A DNA stretch of 64,000 nt from Roseovarius tolerans. GTDB taxonomy: Bacteria; Pseudomonadota; Alphaproteobacteria; Rhodobacterales; Rhodobacteraceae. The stretch's first letter is position 1. The number at the start of each line of letters is the position of its first letter. This document shows positions 26,460 to 35,148 of the stretch, piece by piece. Under the pieces are notes generated by a model that saw nothing but the letters and a program-made list of their open reading frames with translations, was not told the DNA's origin and searched no databases. The position numbers were made by a program, and so were the translations under genes. The stretch covers positions 186,001-250,000 of the forward strand of contig NZ_FOBO01000003.1 of the NCBI RefSeq assembly GCF_900109855.1. Reading direction: 5' to 3'.

Positions 26460-27372
26460 CACGCTGCCCTTCGCCACCTACGACGTTTTCAGCGCACGGC
26501 GCTTTTCCGGCAACCCGCTGGCAATTGTTGAACAGGCCGACCGTTTGAGCACGGCGCAGATGCAGACCATCGCACGCGAGTTCAACCTGTCGGAGACGAT
26601 TTTTGTCCAACGACCCGACGATCCTGCGCATGACGCAAAAGTGCGCATCTTCTTTCCGACAGCTGAGATACCGTTTGCCGGGCACCCGACTATAGGCTGT
26701 GCCATTCACCTCGCGCTGAAATCGGCACCGGAGACGGATTTCGAGACTGCGATCATGCTTGAGGAAGTCGCCGGCCTCGTGCCTGTCCGGGTCTCGCGAC
26801 ATGGCGAAACGCTGCAGGCAGAGTTTCGTGCCCCGGTTCTGCCCCACCCGCCCGAGCACGGGGCCCTGCCCGACGTCGGGATTTTGGCCGCTGCGGTGGG
26901 GCTCGACCCGGAAACGATTGGAACCGGCGCGCACAGGCCGGGCCTGTGGCAGGGCGGTCCAAGCTACCTCTATGTGCCCGTGCGCGATCTTGAAGCCTTG
27001 GCCAAGGCGCGCCCCAGCGAACCTGCGTGGACCCGCGCAATGGATATTGCAGCAGCCGACAGCATCTATCTCTATGCGCCTCTGCCACCGGGCCAGGGTG
27101 CCGATTTCCGCGCTCGCATGTTTTCGCCCACCGCCGGAATCCCCGAGGATCCGGCGACCGGCTCCGCTGCTGCCATCATGGCCGCCCAACTGCGCGCTGC
27201 CGGTGTGTTGCAAGAGGGCGAAACCCGACTGACCCTGCATCAGGGGGTGGAGATGGGGCGCGCCTCGGCGATTGGCCTTCGAATCGTAGCGCTGGACGGT
27301 GCGCTGGTCGAAATTCATGTCACTGGGGGCGCCGTGCCGGTCAGCCGGGGCCGGATTTGCCGTCCCGACTGA
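26440..27372 (+). CDS. PhzF-family isomerase/epimerase-like protein
   Basis: About 310 residues with the diaminopimelate-epimerase-like double fold of PhzF proteins: the N-terminal YDVFSARRFSGNPLAIV, the catalytic Glu in NLSETIF, GHPTIGCA, and the C-terminal EDPATGSAAA. The start is uncertain: ATGs at 26431 and 26440 and a TTG at 26452 all lie inside the end of fnrL, and none has a strong ribosome site. Overlap suggests coupling to fnrL. The substrate is unknown in most of this family. Confidence 0.83.
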   Translation: MAGCLLDTLPFATYDVFSARRFSGNPLAIVEQADRLSTAQMQTIAREFNLSETIFVQRPDDPAHDAKVRIFFPTAEIPFAGHPTIGCAIHLALKSAPETDFETAIMLEEVAGLVPVRVSRHGETLQAEFRAPVLPHPPEHGALPDVGILAAAVGLDPETIGTGAHRPGLWQGGPSYLYVPVRDLEALAKARPSEPAWTRAMDIAAADSIYLYAPLPPGQGADFRARMFSPTAGIPEDPATGSAAAIMAAQLRAAGVLQEGETRLTLHQGVEMGRASAIGLRIVALDGALVEIHVTGGAVPVSRGRICRPD

Positions 27373-27385
27373 TGCTCGTGATCCT

Positions 27386-28225
27386 CTAGTGCGCCATGAA
27401 TACCGGCAGGTTGGCCTGTTCCAGCATGTAGCGCGTCGCGCCGCCGAAGATCGCCTCGCGGAAGCGGGAGTGGCCGTAGGCCCCCATGACCACCATGTCG
27501 GCATCCATGTCGCCCGCGTGTCGCAGGAGCACATCCGAGACGCGCGGCAGGGTCTTGGAGAGCACGTCGATCTCGACCTTGACGCCGTGGCGCGCGAGGT
27601 ATTGCGACAGAAGCCCGCCGGGATCGGAGCGATTGGGGCCGTGGCTGGGCGGGTCGATGACCACCACGTGCACCACATCTGCGCGCTTCAGCAGAGGCAG
27701 GGCGGCCCGGACGGCACCAAGCGCCTCGCTGCTTTCGTTCCAGCCCAGCATGATGCGCGCCGGGCGCGGCACGGGCGTGCCGTCCTTGGGGGCCACGAGC
27801 ACCGGGGTGCGGCCTTCGAAAAGGGCCGATTCGGTCAACGGCTCAAGCTCGGCCCCGCGCCCCTCGGCGTAGGGTTGCGGCAAAATGACCATGTCGGAGA
27901 ACCGCGCGCGGGCCGCGACATGGCGTCCCAGATCGGCGAGTTGGCTGACGCCGGCCTCGACGCTCCAGCGCAGGGCGGAGCCGCCGAGAACCTTGCGGGC
28001 CCTGGCCTCGATCGCCTCGGCCTCTTCCTGGGCGCGGGCGATGGTTTCCTGCAGGACGATGGCGCTGGCCCCGGCGTAGTAATAGCCGGACTGGCTGCGG
28101 TCCACGCCGAGGCAGAGCACGTCGAGATGGGCCTCATGCTCGGTGGCGGCGGCCATGGCATGGTCGAGGGTTTCGTCAACAAGCGACTCGTCGGTCAATA
28201 CTGTGAACAGGCTGTTATAGGTCAT
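27386..28225 (-). CDS. Universal stress protein, two-domain type
   Basis: About 279 residues from ATG 28225, which has AAGGAA 6-10 bp upstream; the frame extends 15 codons further without a site. The C-terminal UspA domain keeps the ATP-binding pattern (MLGWNES near the first strand and GAYGHSRFREAIFGGATR); the N-terminal half is a more divergent copy (FTVLTDESLVDETLDHA). It diverges from ccoN across a gap with two FNR boxes, so it is probably induced at low oxygen. Confidence 0.87.
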   Translation of the reverse strand: MTYNSLFTVLTDESLVDETLDHAMAAATEHEAHLDVLCLGVDRSQSGYYYAGASAIVLQETIARAQEEAEAIEARARKVLGGSALRWSVEAGVSQLADLGRHVAARARFSDMVILPQPYAEGRGAELEPLTESALFEGRTPVLVAPKDGTPVPRPARIMLGWNESSEALGAVRAALPLLKRADVVHVVVIDPPSHGPNRSDPGGLLSQYLARHGVKVEIDVLSKTLPRVSDVLLRHAGDMDADMVVMGAYGHSRFREAIFGGATRYMLEQANLPVFMAH

Positions 28226-28287
28226 GTCGCATTCCTTTGACCGTGTTGCGTTTGAATGCAGCATATGCACGGATATAAGTTGGTGCC

Positions 28288-28301
28288 TTGACGCGGATCA
28301 A
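28288..28301. promoter_or_regulatory. FNR box 1 between the stress gene and ccoN
   Basis: TTGAC-GCGG-ATCAA, 9 of 10 consensus positions. It is nearer the stress gene (about 63 bp from its start) and probably drives it. Confidence 0.8.
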
Positions 28302-28319
28302 GAGATGAGTGACCGGGTT

Positions 28320-28333
28320 TTGACACAGATCAA
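28320..28333. promoter_or_regulatory. FNR box 2 between the stress gene and ccoN
   Basis: TTGAC-ACAG-ATCAA, 9 of 10 consensus positions. It lies about 94 bp upstream of ccoN and 32 bp (three helical turns) from box 1. It probably activates ccoNOQP. Confidence 0.85.
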
Positions 28334-28426
28334 GGATAGTTGACTCTGATCCTATCATTACGGGCACAGTCTAAACGCGCCCGTGCGGGTCAGCGACTCG
28401 TGCGGAAAGAGACGAAGGGACGCAAC

Positions 28427-30031
28427 ATGACGAACTATATCAAGCTGATCGTGCTTGGTCTGATCACGCTATTCGCGTTGATCGCGGCCAATTACGCGCG
28501 CGATCTGGCCTATCTGGTCAATGCGCTGACTGTGGCGCTGGTGGCTGGTGGGCTGTTTTTGTGGACGCTGCGCCACACCGATGAACCGAAGGCCAATATC
28601 GACCTGTCGGGCGAATACATGGACGGTGTCGTGCGCGCCGGGGTCGTCGCCACGGCCCTATGGGGTGTCGTGGGCTTTCTCGCGGGCACGTTCATTGCCT
28701 TTCAGCTTGCCTTTCCGCAGCTCAATTTCGACTGGGCGCAGGGATATGCGAATTTCGGGCGGTTGCGGCCCTTGCATACAAGTGCGGTGATTTTTGCCTT
28801 TGGCGGCAACGCGCTGATCGCGACTTCGTTCTACGTGGTGCAGCGCACGAGCGCCGCGCGGCTGTGGGGCGGGAACCTCGCATGGTTCGTCTTCTGGGGC
28901 TATCAGCTGGTGATCGTGCTGGCCGCCACGGGCTATCTGCTGGGCGCCACGCAGTCCAAGGAATACGCGGAGCCCGAGTGGTATGTAGACCTGTGGCTGA
29001 CGGTGGTCTGGCTGGCCTATCTTGCCGTGTTCCTTGGTACCATCGTCAAGCGCAAGGAGCCGCATATCTACGTGGCCAACTGGTTTTACCTGTCGTTCAT
29101 CATCACCGTGGCGATGCTGCACGTGGTCAATAACCTCAGCATCCCGGTCTCGGTCTTCGGCTCCAAGTCGGTGCAGGTCTTCTCGGGCGTGCAGGACGCG
29201 ATGACGCAGTGGTGGTACGGGCACAACGCCGTGGGCTTCTTCCTCACCGCCGGGTTTCTGGGCATGATGTACTACTTCGTGCCGAAACAGGCCGAACGTC
29301 CGGTTTACAGCTACAAGCTGTCGATCATCCACTTCTGGGCGCTGATCTTCATCTATATCTGGGCCGGTCCGCACCACCTGCATTACACCGCTCTGCCGGA
29401 CTGGGCCTCGACCCTCGGCATGGTGTTCTCGATCGTACTTTGGATGCCGTCCTGGGGCGGGATGATCAACGGTCTGATGACGCTGAGCGGCGCATGGGAC
29501 AAGCTGCGCACCGATCCGATCATCCGGATGATGGTGATCTCCATCGGGTTCTACGGCATGTCCACCTTCGAGGGACCGATGATGTCGATTCGCGCGGTGA
29601 ACTCGCTGTCGCATTACACCGATTGGACCATCGGGCACGTGCACTCGGGTGCGCTTGGCTGGAATGGGATGATCACCTTCGGCGCGCTCTACTTCCTTGT
29701 GCCCAAGCTGTGGAACCGCGAGCGGCTCTATAGCCTGAGCTTGGTGAGCTGGCACTTCTGGCTGGCGACCATCGGGATCATTCTCTACGCCGCCGCCATG
29801 TGGGTGACGGGGATCATGGAGGGCCTGATGTGGCGCGAAGTGGATGCCAACGGCTTCCTCGTGAACTCCTTCGCCGATACCGTGGCCGCGAAACTGCCGA
29901 TGTATATCGTGCGTGGCCTGGGCGGGGTGCTGTTCTTAAGCGGCGCGCTCATCATGTGCTACAACCTCTGGATGACTGTGAAGCGTTCGCCGGCTGTCGA
30001 AGCCACGAACAGCGCAGTCCCGGCTGAATAA
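28427..30031 (+). CDS. ccoN: Cytochrome cbb3 oxidase subunit I
   Basis: Catalytic subunit of the high-affinity cbb3 oxidase: binds a low-spin heme b, the heme b3 and CuB, and reduces oxygen to water while pumping protons. 534 residues from ATG 28427, which follows AAGGGA; upstream codons are leader. About 12 transmembrane helices. Metal-site histidines are visible in [31 protein letters not shown] and [11 protein letters not shown]. First gene of ccoNOQP and behind an FNR box. Confidence 0.97.
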   Translation: MTNYIKLIVLGLITLFALIAANYARDLAYLVNALTVALVAGGLFLWTLRHTDEPKANIDLSGEYMDGVVRAGVVATALWGVVGFLAGTFIAFQLAFPQLNFDWAQGYANFGRLRPLHTSAVIFAFGGNALIATSFYVVQRTSAARLWGGNLAWFVFWGYQLVIVLAATGYLLGATQSKEYAEPEWYVDLWLTVVWLAYLAVFLGTIVKRKEPHIYVANWFYLSFIITVAMLHVVNNLSIPVSVFGSKSVQVFSGVQDAMTQWWYGHNAVGFFLTAGFLGMMYYFVPKQAERPVYSYKLSIIHFWALIFIYIWAGPHHLHYTALPDWASTLGMVFSIVLWMPSWGGMINGLMTLSGAWDKLRTDPIIRMMVISIGFYGMSTFEGPMMSIRAVNSLSHYTDWTIGHVHSGALGWNGMITFGALYFLVPKLWNRERLYSLSLVSWHFWLATIGIILYAAAMWVTGIMEGLMWREVDANGFLVNSFADTVAAKLPMYIVRGLGGVLFLSGALIMCYNLWMTVKRSPAVEATNSAVPAE

Positions 30032-30045
30032 GGAGGGCCGGAGAG

Positions 30046-30771
30046 ATGGCAATTCTGGACAAACACGCAATCCTGGAAAAGAACGTCACGCTTCTGGCGA
30101 TCTTTGCCTTCCTTGTGGTCACCATCGGGGGGATCGTGCAGATCGCCCCGCTGTTCTGGCTCGAAAACACCATCGAGGATGTAGAGGGCATGCGCCCCTA
30201 CTCTCCGCTGGAACTGACCGGACGCGATATCTACGTGCGCGAGGGCTGTTACGTCTGCCATAGCCAGATGATCCGCCCAATGCGTGATGAGGTGGAGCGT
30301 TACGGGCATTACTCGCTGGCCGCGGAGTCGAAATACGACCATCCGTTCCAGTGGGGCTCCAAGCGCACAGGGCCGGATCTGGCCCGTGTAGGGGGTCGTT
30401 ACTCGGATGAGTGGCATGTCGATCACCTGCGCGATCCGCAATCAGTGGTGCCGGAATCGGTGATGCCGAAATACGGTTTCCTCGAGAACCGCATGATCGA
30501 GCCTGAGCATATCGAGGATCTGCTGGGGACACATCGTCTGGTTGGCGTGCCCTATACCGAGGAGATGATCGAGAACGCCAAGGCCGATTTCAACGTGCAG
30601 GTCGATCCGTTCGGCGACACCGACGGTCTGCTCGCCCGCTATCCCAATGCGCAGGTGCGCAATTTCGACGGGCAGCCGGGGATCTCCGAGGCGGATGCGC
30701 TGATCGCCTATCTGCAGATGCTGGGCACGCTGGTTGATTTCTCGACCTTCACGCCCGTGGCAAACCGGTAA
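30046..30771 (+). CDS. ccoO: Cytochrome cbb3 oxidase subunit II (monoheme cytochrome c)
   Basis: Membrane-anchored monoheme cytochrome c that passes electrons to CcoN. 241 residues: N-terminal anchor ([19 protein letters not shown]), then the heme site CYVCH near residue 68 and the CcoO-specific [18 protein letters not shown]. An axial Met follows in SVMPKYGF. It starts 15 bp after ccoN with GGAGGG upstream. Confidence 0.97.
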   Translation: MAILDKHAILEKNVTLLAIFAFLVVTIGGIVQIAPLFWLENTIEDVEGMRPYSPLELTGRDIYVREGCYVCHSQMIRPMRDEVERYGHYSLAAESKYDHPFQWGSKRTGPDLARVGGRYSDEWHVDHLRDPQSVVPESVMPKYGFLENRMIEPEHIEDLLGTHRLVGVPYTEEMIENAKADFNVQVDPFGDTDGLLARYPNAQVRNFDGQPGISEADALIAYLQMLGTLVDFSTFTPVANR

Positions 30772-30783
30772 GGAGGACAGATC

Positions 30784-30978
30784 ATGGAAACCTATTCCCT
30801 GCTGCGCCAATTCGCCGATAGCTGGATGTTGCTGGTGCTCTTCGCGTTCTTCATCGGGGTGGTGATCTGGGTCTTTCGGCCCGGCGCCAGCAAGACCTAC
30901 GAGAACCCGTCGAACATCCCCTTCCGGCACGAAGACAAACCGGCACCCTCACGGGATGCCGACGCCAAGGAGGCGTAA
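30784..30978 (+). CDS. ccoQ: Cytochrome cbb3 oxidase small subunit
   Basis: 64 residues, one transmembrane helix (WMLLVLFAFFIGVVIWVF) and a short charged tail with the CcoQ-like NIPFRHED. It helps stabilise the oxidase, in Rhodobacter by protecting it under oxygen. AAGGAGGAC precedes the start, and ccoP begins 4 bp after its stop. Confidence 0.93.
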   Translation: METYSLLRQFADSWMLLVLFAFFIGVVIWVFRPGASKTYENPSNIPFRHEDKPAPSRDADAKEA

Positions 30979-30981
30979 GAC

Positions 30982-31845
30982 ATGGCCAAGAAACCAACCA
31001 AGAAACAGGAACCGGATACCACCGGCCACGAGTGGGACGGTATCCAGGAATACAACAACCCCTTGCCGCGCTGGTGGCTGTGGACCTTCTATGCCTGCAT
31101 CGTCTGGGCGCTTTGGTATGTCGTCGCCTATCCCGCGTGGCCGCTGATCAATGAGGCGACGGCGGGCTACAAGGGCTGGTCGACCCGCGCCAACGTGGCC
31201 GAGGAGATTGCCGAGGCCGAGGCCGCCAACGCCGAGATCAACGCGCGGCTGGCCTCAGCCGAACTGACCGCGATCGCGGACGATGCCGAGTTGCAGGGCT
31301 ATGCGACCTCTGCCGGGGCGGCGGTCTACAAGACCTGGTGCGCGCAGTGCCACGGATCGGGTGCGGCCGGGGCGAAGGGCTATCCCAACCTGCAGGACGA
31401 CGCCTGGCTCTGGGGTGGGACGATCGAGGATATCCACTACACCGTGGCGCACGGTATCCGGAACGAGGAAGATGCCGATGCGCGCTATTCCGAGATGCCG
31501 GCGTTTGGCGACCTTCTGGAGCCCGCGCAGATCGAAGAGGTCGTCAATTACGTGATGTCGCTCTCGGGTGAGCCGCAGGATGCCAGCCTCGTGGCGGCAG
31601 GCGAGACGGTGTTTATGGATAACTGCGCCGCCTGTCACGGCGAGCAGGCGCAGGGCGATATCTATCAGGGGGCGCCTAACCTTTCGGATGCGATTTGGCT
31701 CTATGGTGGGGATTACGACACCGTCAAATACACCGTCGTCAATTCGCGCTATGGCGTGATGCCACCGATGGGCGGGGCCGATCTGAGCGAGGCCGAGATC
31801 CGCGCCGTCGCGCTCTATGTCCACCAATTGGGCGGGGGCGAGTAA
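30982..31845 (+). CDS. ccoP: Cytochrome cbb3 oxidase subunit III (diheme cytochrome c)
   Basis: Electron-entry subunit, 287 residues. An N-terminal [14 protein letters not shown] motif and anchor helix ([18 protein letters not shown]) are followed by two cytochrome c domains with CAQCH and CAACH. Axial Met residues are in SEMPAFGD and GVMPPMGG. It ends the ccoNOQP operon; three hairpins lie downstream. Confidence 0.97.
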   Translation: MAKKPTKKQEPDTTGHEWDGIQEYNNPLPRWWLWTFYACIVWALWYVVAYPAWPLINEATAGYKGWSTRANVAEEIAEAEAANAEINARLASAELTAIADDAELQGYATSAGAAVYKTWCAQCHGSGAAGAKGYPNLQDDAWLWGGTIEDIHYTVAHGIRNEEDADARYSEMPAFGDLLEPAQIEEVVNYVMSLSGEPQDASLVAAGETVFMDNCAACHGEQAQGDIYQGAPNLSDAIWLYGGDYDTVKYTVVNSRYGVMPPMGGADLSEAEIRAVALYVHQLGGGE

Positions 31846-31858
31846 CCCCAAAAGAATA

Positions 31859-31880
31859 CCCCGGGCCGCAAGGCCCGGGG
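31859..31880 (+). terminator. First hairpin after ccoP
   Basis: Perfect 9-bp stem CCCCGGGCC / GGCCCGGGG with loop GCAA, but no T-run follows. It may protect the 3' end of the transcript rather than terminate it. Confidence 0.55.
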
Positions 31881-31883
31881 GAT

Positions 31884-31933
31884 GGTACCGGTCTTTCCGT
31901 CCTGTTCGCGCGTTTCCTGGAAGGACCGGTACC
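31884..31933. repeat. Long imperfect inverted repeat after ccoP
   Basis: GGTACCGGTCTTTCC (31884-31898) and GGAAGGACCGGTACC (31919-31933) pair at 14 of 15 positions around a 20-nt loop. It sits between two simple hairpins and has no coding potential. It could be a member of a dispersed palindromic repeat family or an mRNA stabiliser. Confidence 0.6.
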
Positions 31934-31968
31934 GATTACATCTGCGGATTGGACGATTTGTCAAGCTG

Positions 31969-31996
31969 GCCCCCTTCGCGGGGGCTTTGTCGTTTT
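31969..31996 (+). terminator. Terminator after ccoNOQP
   Basis: GCCCCC / GGGGGC stem with loop TTCGC, followed by TTTGTCGTTTT. It also lies just past the 3' end of the small minus-strand gene. Confidence 0.75.
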
Positions 31997-31999
31997 GGT

Positions 32000-32167
32000 T
32001 CAGTCGCGGCGGCGCGCGGTAAGATGCGCCTCCAACTCAGCGCCGCTGCGGGCGTCGAAACGCTCTGCCGGGGGCCAGTGGGCGCGCCCCTGATGGCGGT
32101 GGCGGGTTTCGGGGCCGACGTTGAGGCGGGTGGCGGTCCTGAAAGTATTCGCGAAAATTCCTAGCAT
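32000..32167 (-). CDS. Small Arg/His-rich protein, unknown
   Basis: 55 codons from ATG 32167. The ribosome site AGGAAAGGA about 8 bp upstream is strong. The product begins MLGIFANTFRTATRLNVG, continues with a His/Arg/Pro-rich middle (HRHQGRAHWPPAERFD) and ends in LEAHLTARRRD. It is too short and basic for an enzyme; nucleic-acid or membrane-surface binding is possible. It is divergent from a LysR gene and converges on ccoP. No family recognised. Confidence 0.55.
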   Translation of the reverse strand: MLGIFANTFRTATRLNVGPETRHRHQGRAHWPPAERFDARSGAELEAHLTARRRD

Positions 32168-32269
32168 TATGTGATCCTTTCCTGTGCTGTTGTGCTACGC
32201 TCAATATGGGATAAGACGTCGTTTCACGCGACTCTGGAAAATTTCCAAATTGTAAGCTAGGCTAACATC

Positions 32270-33157
32270 ATGGACTGGCAGACCCTTCCCCCTTTGACGG
32301 CGCTGCGCGCCTTTGCGGCGCTGGCTGAGACCGGCGGTACGGCGGCGGCGGGCGCGCGGCTGAACGTCAGCCACGCCGCCGTGAGCCAACAGGTCAAGCA
32401 GCTTGAGGCGCATCTGGGCGTGGCGCTGGTAGACCGGACGGGGCGGCAGTTGCGCCTGACCGCCGAGGGGCGCGATCTGGCGGGTGCGCTGTCGCTTGGC
32501 TTTGGTGCGATTGCTCGGGCGGTCGAGACGCTGATAGGGGCCGATGCCGACCGCCCGCTGCAAATCTCGACGACGCCCAGTTTCGCTGCGCATTGGCTGA
32601 TGCCCTGCCTGAGCGAGTTCCGGCAGGCGCATCCGCAGATCGACCTGATGATCGACCCGACGCCCCGGATGGTCACGCTGGAGCCGGGCGGTATCGACAT
32701 TGCCCTGCGCTATGGCACCGGGCACTGGCCGGGGCTGGAGGCGGACTTGTTGTTCCGCTCGCCCATCGTGGCGGTCGCCGCGCCCTCGCTGGTCGAGGGC
32801 AAGCGAATCGACTGCCCCGCCGATCTGGCCGATCTGCCCTGGTTGCAGGAATTCGGTACCAACGAGGCGAGCGATTGGCTGCGCCGTCGCGGCGTGGTCA
32901 AGGAGCGTGCGGCGGGGCTTGTGCAGGTGCCGGGGAACCTGCTGCTCGACGGGTTACGCAACGGACAGGGGGTGGCTGTCACTGTGCGCGAATGGGTGCG
33001 TCAGGATATCGCGGCAGGGCGATTGCGGCTGTTGTTCGAGGAGAGCGAAGACAGCGGATACCATATTGTCACCCGCCCCGGCGTGCTGCGTCCGCCCGCC
33101 AAGGCCTTTGTCACATGGCTGCGACGGCAGGCGCGTCAGACGGTCTCATGTGAATAG
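32270..33157 (+). CDS. LysR-family regulator (GcvA-like)
   Basis: 295 residues. N-terminal winged helix with the GcvA-type start PPLTALRAFAALAETGG and recognition helix HAAVSQQVKQLE; substrate-binding domain from about residue 90 (PLQISTTPSFAAHWLMP). It lies between ccoNOQP and ccoGHIS, but nothing in the sequence ties it to respiration. Its likely targets are itself or the small divergent gene. Confidence 0.88.
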   Translation: MDWQTLPPLTALRAFAALAETGGTAAAGARLNVSHAAVSQQVKQLEAHLGVALVDRTGRQLRLTAEGRDLAGALSLGFGAIARAVETLIGADADRPLQISTTPSFAAHWLMPCLSEFRQAHPQIDLMIDPTPRMVTLEPGGIDIALRYGTGHWPGLEADLLFRSPIVAVAAPSLVEGKRIDCPADLADLPWLQEFGTNEASDWLRRRGVVKERAAGLVQVPGNLLLDGLRNGQGVAVTVREWVRQDIAAGRLRLLFEESEDSGYHIVTRPGVLRPPAKAFVTWLRRQARQTVSCE

Positions 33158-33177
33158 ATCGATTCAGGAGTCAGAAT

Positions 33178-33191
33178 TTGATGCAGGTCAA
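33178..33191. promoter_or_regulatory. FNR box upstream of ccoG
   Basis: TTGAT-GCAG-GTCAA, 9 of 10 consensus positions, about 63 bp before the ccoG start. It gives ccoGHIS its own FnrL-controlled promoter, separate from ccoNOQP. Confidence 0.85.
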
Positions 33192-33253
33192 AGCTCTTGA
33201 CCTCGCGCCCTGCCAAAAGACGATCAACAGATGCAAGATATCGGAGTACCTCC

Positions 33254-34690
33254 GTGGCCGATTCCCAGCCAGACGCCCCCCAATCCCTCTATGCCGCGCG
33301 CGAGCCGGTCTTTCCCAAGAAGGTCTACGGACCGTTTCGCAACCTGAAATGGGTGATCATGCTTGTCACCCTGGGCATTTACTATGTCACCCCGTGGATT
33401 CGTTGGGACCGGGGGCCGAGCCTGCCGGATCAGGCGGTGCTGCTCGATCTGGCGGAGCGGCGGTTCTTCTTCTTCTGGATCGAGATCTGGCCGCATGAAT
33501 TCTATTTTGTGGCCGGTCTGCTGGTGATGGCCGGTCTGGGGCTTTTTCTGTTCACCTCGGCCCTGGGCCGGGTCTGGTGCGGCTATGCCTGTCCGCAGAC
33601 CGTGTGGACCGATCTCTTCATCCTCGTGGAACGCTGGATCGAGGGCGACCGCAACGCGCGGCTGCGGCTGCACCGGCAAAAGAAGCTGGATGTCCGCAAG
33701 GTGCGGCTGCGGCTGACCAAGTGGGTCACTTGGGCTTTGATCGCGGTGGCCACCGGGGGCGCATGGGTGTTCTACTTTACCGATGCGCCTACATTGCTGG
33801 TCGACCTCTTCACGCTTGATGCGCATCCCATCGCCTATACGACGATTGCCGTTCTGACCGGCACCACGTTCTTCTTTGGCGGTTTCGCGCGCGAACAGAT
33901 CTGCATCTATGCCTGCCCCTGGCCGCGTATTCAGGCCGCGATGATGGATGAGGACACGCTCACCGTCGGCTATCGCGAATGGCGGGGCGAGCCGCGCAAG
34001 AACTCCGAAGAGGTCAGGGACGGGGCGGAGCAGGGCGATTGCATCGACTGCATGGCCTGCGTCAATGTCTGCCCGGTGGGGATCGACATCCGCGACGGGC
34101 AACAGCTGGAATGCATCACCTGTGCGCTCTGTATCGACGCCTGCGACGACATCATGGAAAAGATCGGCAAGCCGCGCGGGTTGATCGACTACATGGCCTT
34201 TACCGATGAGCAATCCGAACGTGCGGGCGGCGCGCCCAAGCCGATCTGGAAACATGTGTTCCGGCCGCGCACGATGCTCTATACTGTGTTGTGGTCGCTG
34301 GTTGGGATTGGTCTCGTGGTCGCGCTTTTCATCCGCTCTGATATCGACATGACCGTGGCCCCGGTGCGCAATCCGACCTTCGTCACCCTCTCCGATGGCT
34401 CGATCCGCAACACCTATGAGGTGCGTCTGCGCAACAAGCACCATGAGGAGCGGCGCTTCAACCTCGCGGTGACGGGTGATCCGGCAGTGCGGCTGCAACT
34501 CGAAGGCACGCCCTACAGTTCCATCACCGTGCCCGCCGACGAGATGCGTCTGCAACGGGTCTACCTGATCGCGCCTCCGGGGGCTGAGGCGGCGCGGGAG
34601 GAGCGCACCGATGTGCGGCTCTGGATCGAGGATACGCTGAACGGTGAACGCGCCTACAAGGACACGGTATTCAACGGAAAGGACAACTGA
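33254..34690 (+). CDS. ccoG: cbb3 oxidase maturation ferredoxin-type protein CcoG
   Basis: Membrane protein with two 4Fe-4S clusters, involved in copper handling for cbb3 assembly (reduction of Cu2+ by family knowledge). About 478 residues from GTG 33254, preceded by GGAG 7 bp upstream. Several helices in the N-terminal half carry CGYACPQTVW and CIYACPWPRIQ. The ferredoxin motifs CIDCMACVNVCPVG and CITCALCIDAC follow, then another helix and a C-terminal Ig-like periplasmic domain. The stop shares one base with the ccoH start (TGATG). Confidence 0.95.
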   Translation: MADSQPDAPQSLYAAREPVFPKKVYGPFRNLKWVIMLVTLGIYYVTPWIRWDRGPSLPDQAVLLDLAERRFFFFWIEIWPHEFYFVAGLLVMAGLGLFLFTSALGRVWCGYACPQTVWTDLFILVERWIEGDRNARLRLHRQKKLDVRKVRLRLTKWVTWALIAVATGGAWVFYFTDAPTLLVDLFTLDAHPIAYTTIAVLTGTTFFFGGFAREQICIYACPWPRIQAAMMDEDTLTVGYREWRGEPRKNSEEVRDGAEQGDCIDCMACVNVCPVGIDIRDGQQLECITCALCIDACDDIMEKIGKPRGLIDYMAFTDEQSERAGGAPKPIWKHVFRPRTMLYTVLWSLVGIGLVVALFIRSDIDMTVAPVRNPTFVTLSDGSIRNTYEVRLRNKHHEERRFNLAVTGDPAVRLQLEGTPYSSITVPADEMRLQRVYLIAPPGAEAAREERTDVRLWIEDTLNGERAYKDTVFNGKDN

Positions 34691-35145
34691 TGACCGAGCG
34701 TCAGATCACTGGCAAACATGTGTTCATCGGCTTTGCGTCGGCCTTCGCGATCATCATCGGGGTCAACCTGGTGCTGGCCTTTTCGGCGGTGCGCACCTTT
34801 CCGGGGCTTGAGGTCAAGAATTCCTATGTCGCGAGCCAGGAGTTCAACGACCGCAAGGCCGCACAGGAGGGTCTGGGCTGGACCATCGCGGCGGATCATC
34901 AGGGTGGCGTGCTGACTCTCGGGATCACCGATGAGGCGGGGCAACCCGTCGAGGTTTCAAGGCTGGAGGCAACGGTGGGCCGCGCCACGCATGTCTTTGA
35001 TGACCAGACCCCCGAATTTCGCTTTGACGGCAGCGCCTATGTCGCCCCCGTGGCGCTTGGCGATGGCAACTGGAACATTCGCATGAAGGCGTGGGACGAG
35101 GCTGGCACGCTCTTTCAGCAGCGGGTCGTTCTGCACAAGGACTAA
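34690..35145 (+). CDS. ccoH: cbb3 oxidase assembly protein CcoH (FixH)
   Basis: 151 residues: one N-terminal helix (HVFIGFASAFAIIIGVNLVL) and a periplasmic beta domain. The motif FPGLEVKNSYVASQEFN is typical of FixH. It is needed for assembly of the cbb3 complex. Coupled to ccoG; ccoI follows 3 bp after. Confidence 0.93.
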   Translation: MTERQITGKHVFIGFASAFAIIIGVNLVLAFSAVRTFPGLEVKNSYVASQEFNDRKAAQEGLGWTIAADHQGGVLTLGITDEAGQPVEVSRLEATVGRATHVFDDQTPEFRFDGSAYVAPVALGDGNWNIRMKAWDEAGTLFQQRVVLHKD

Positions 35146-35148
35146 ATT

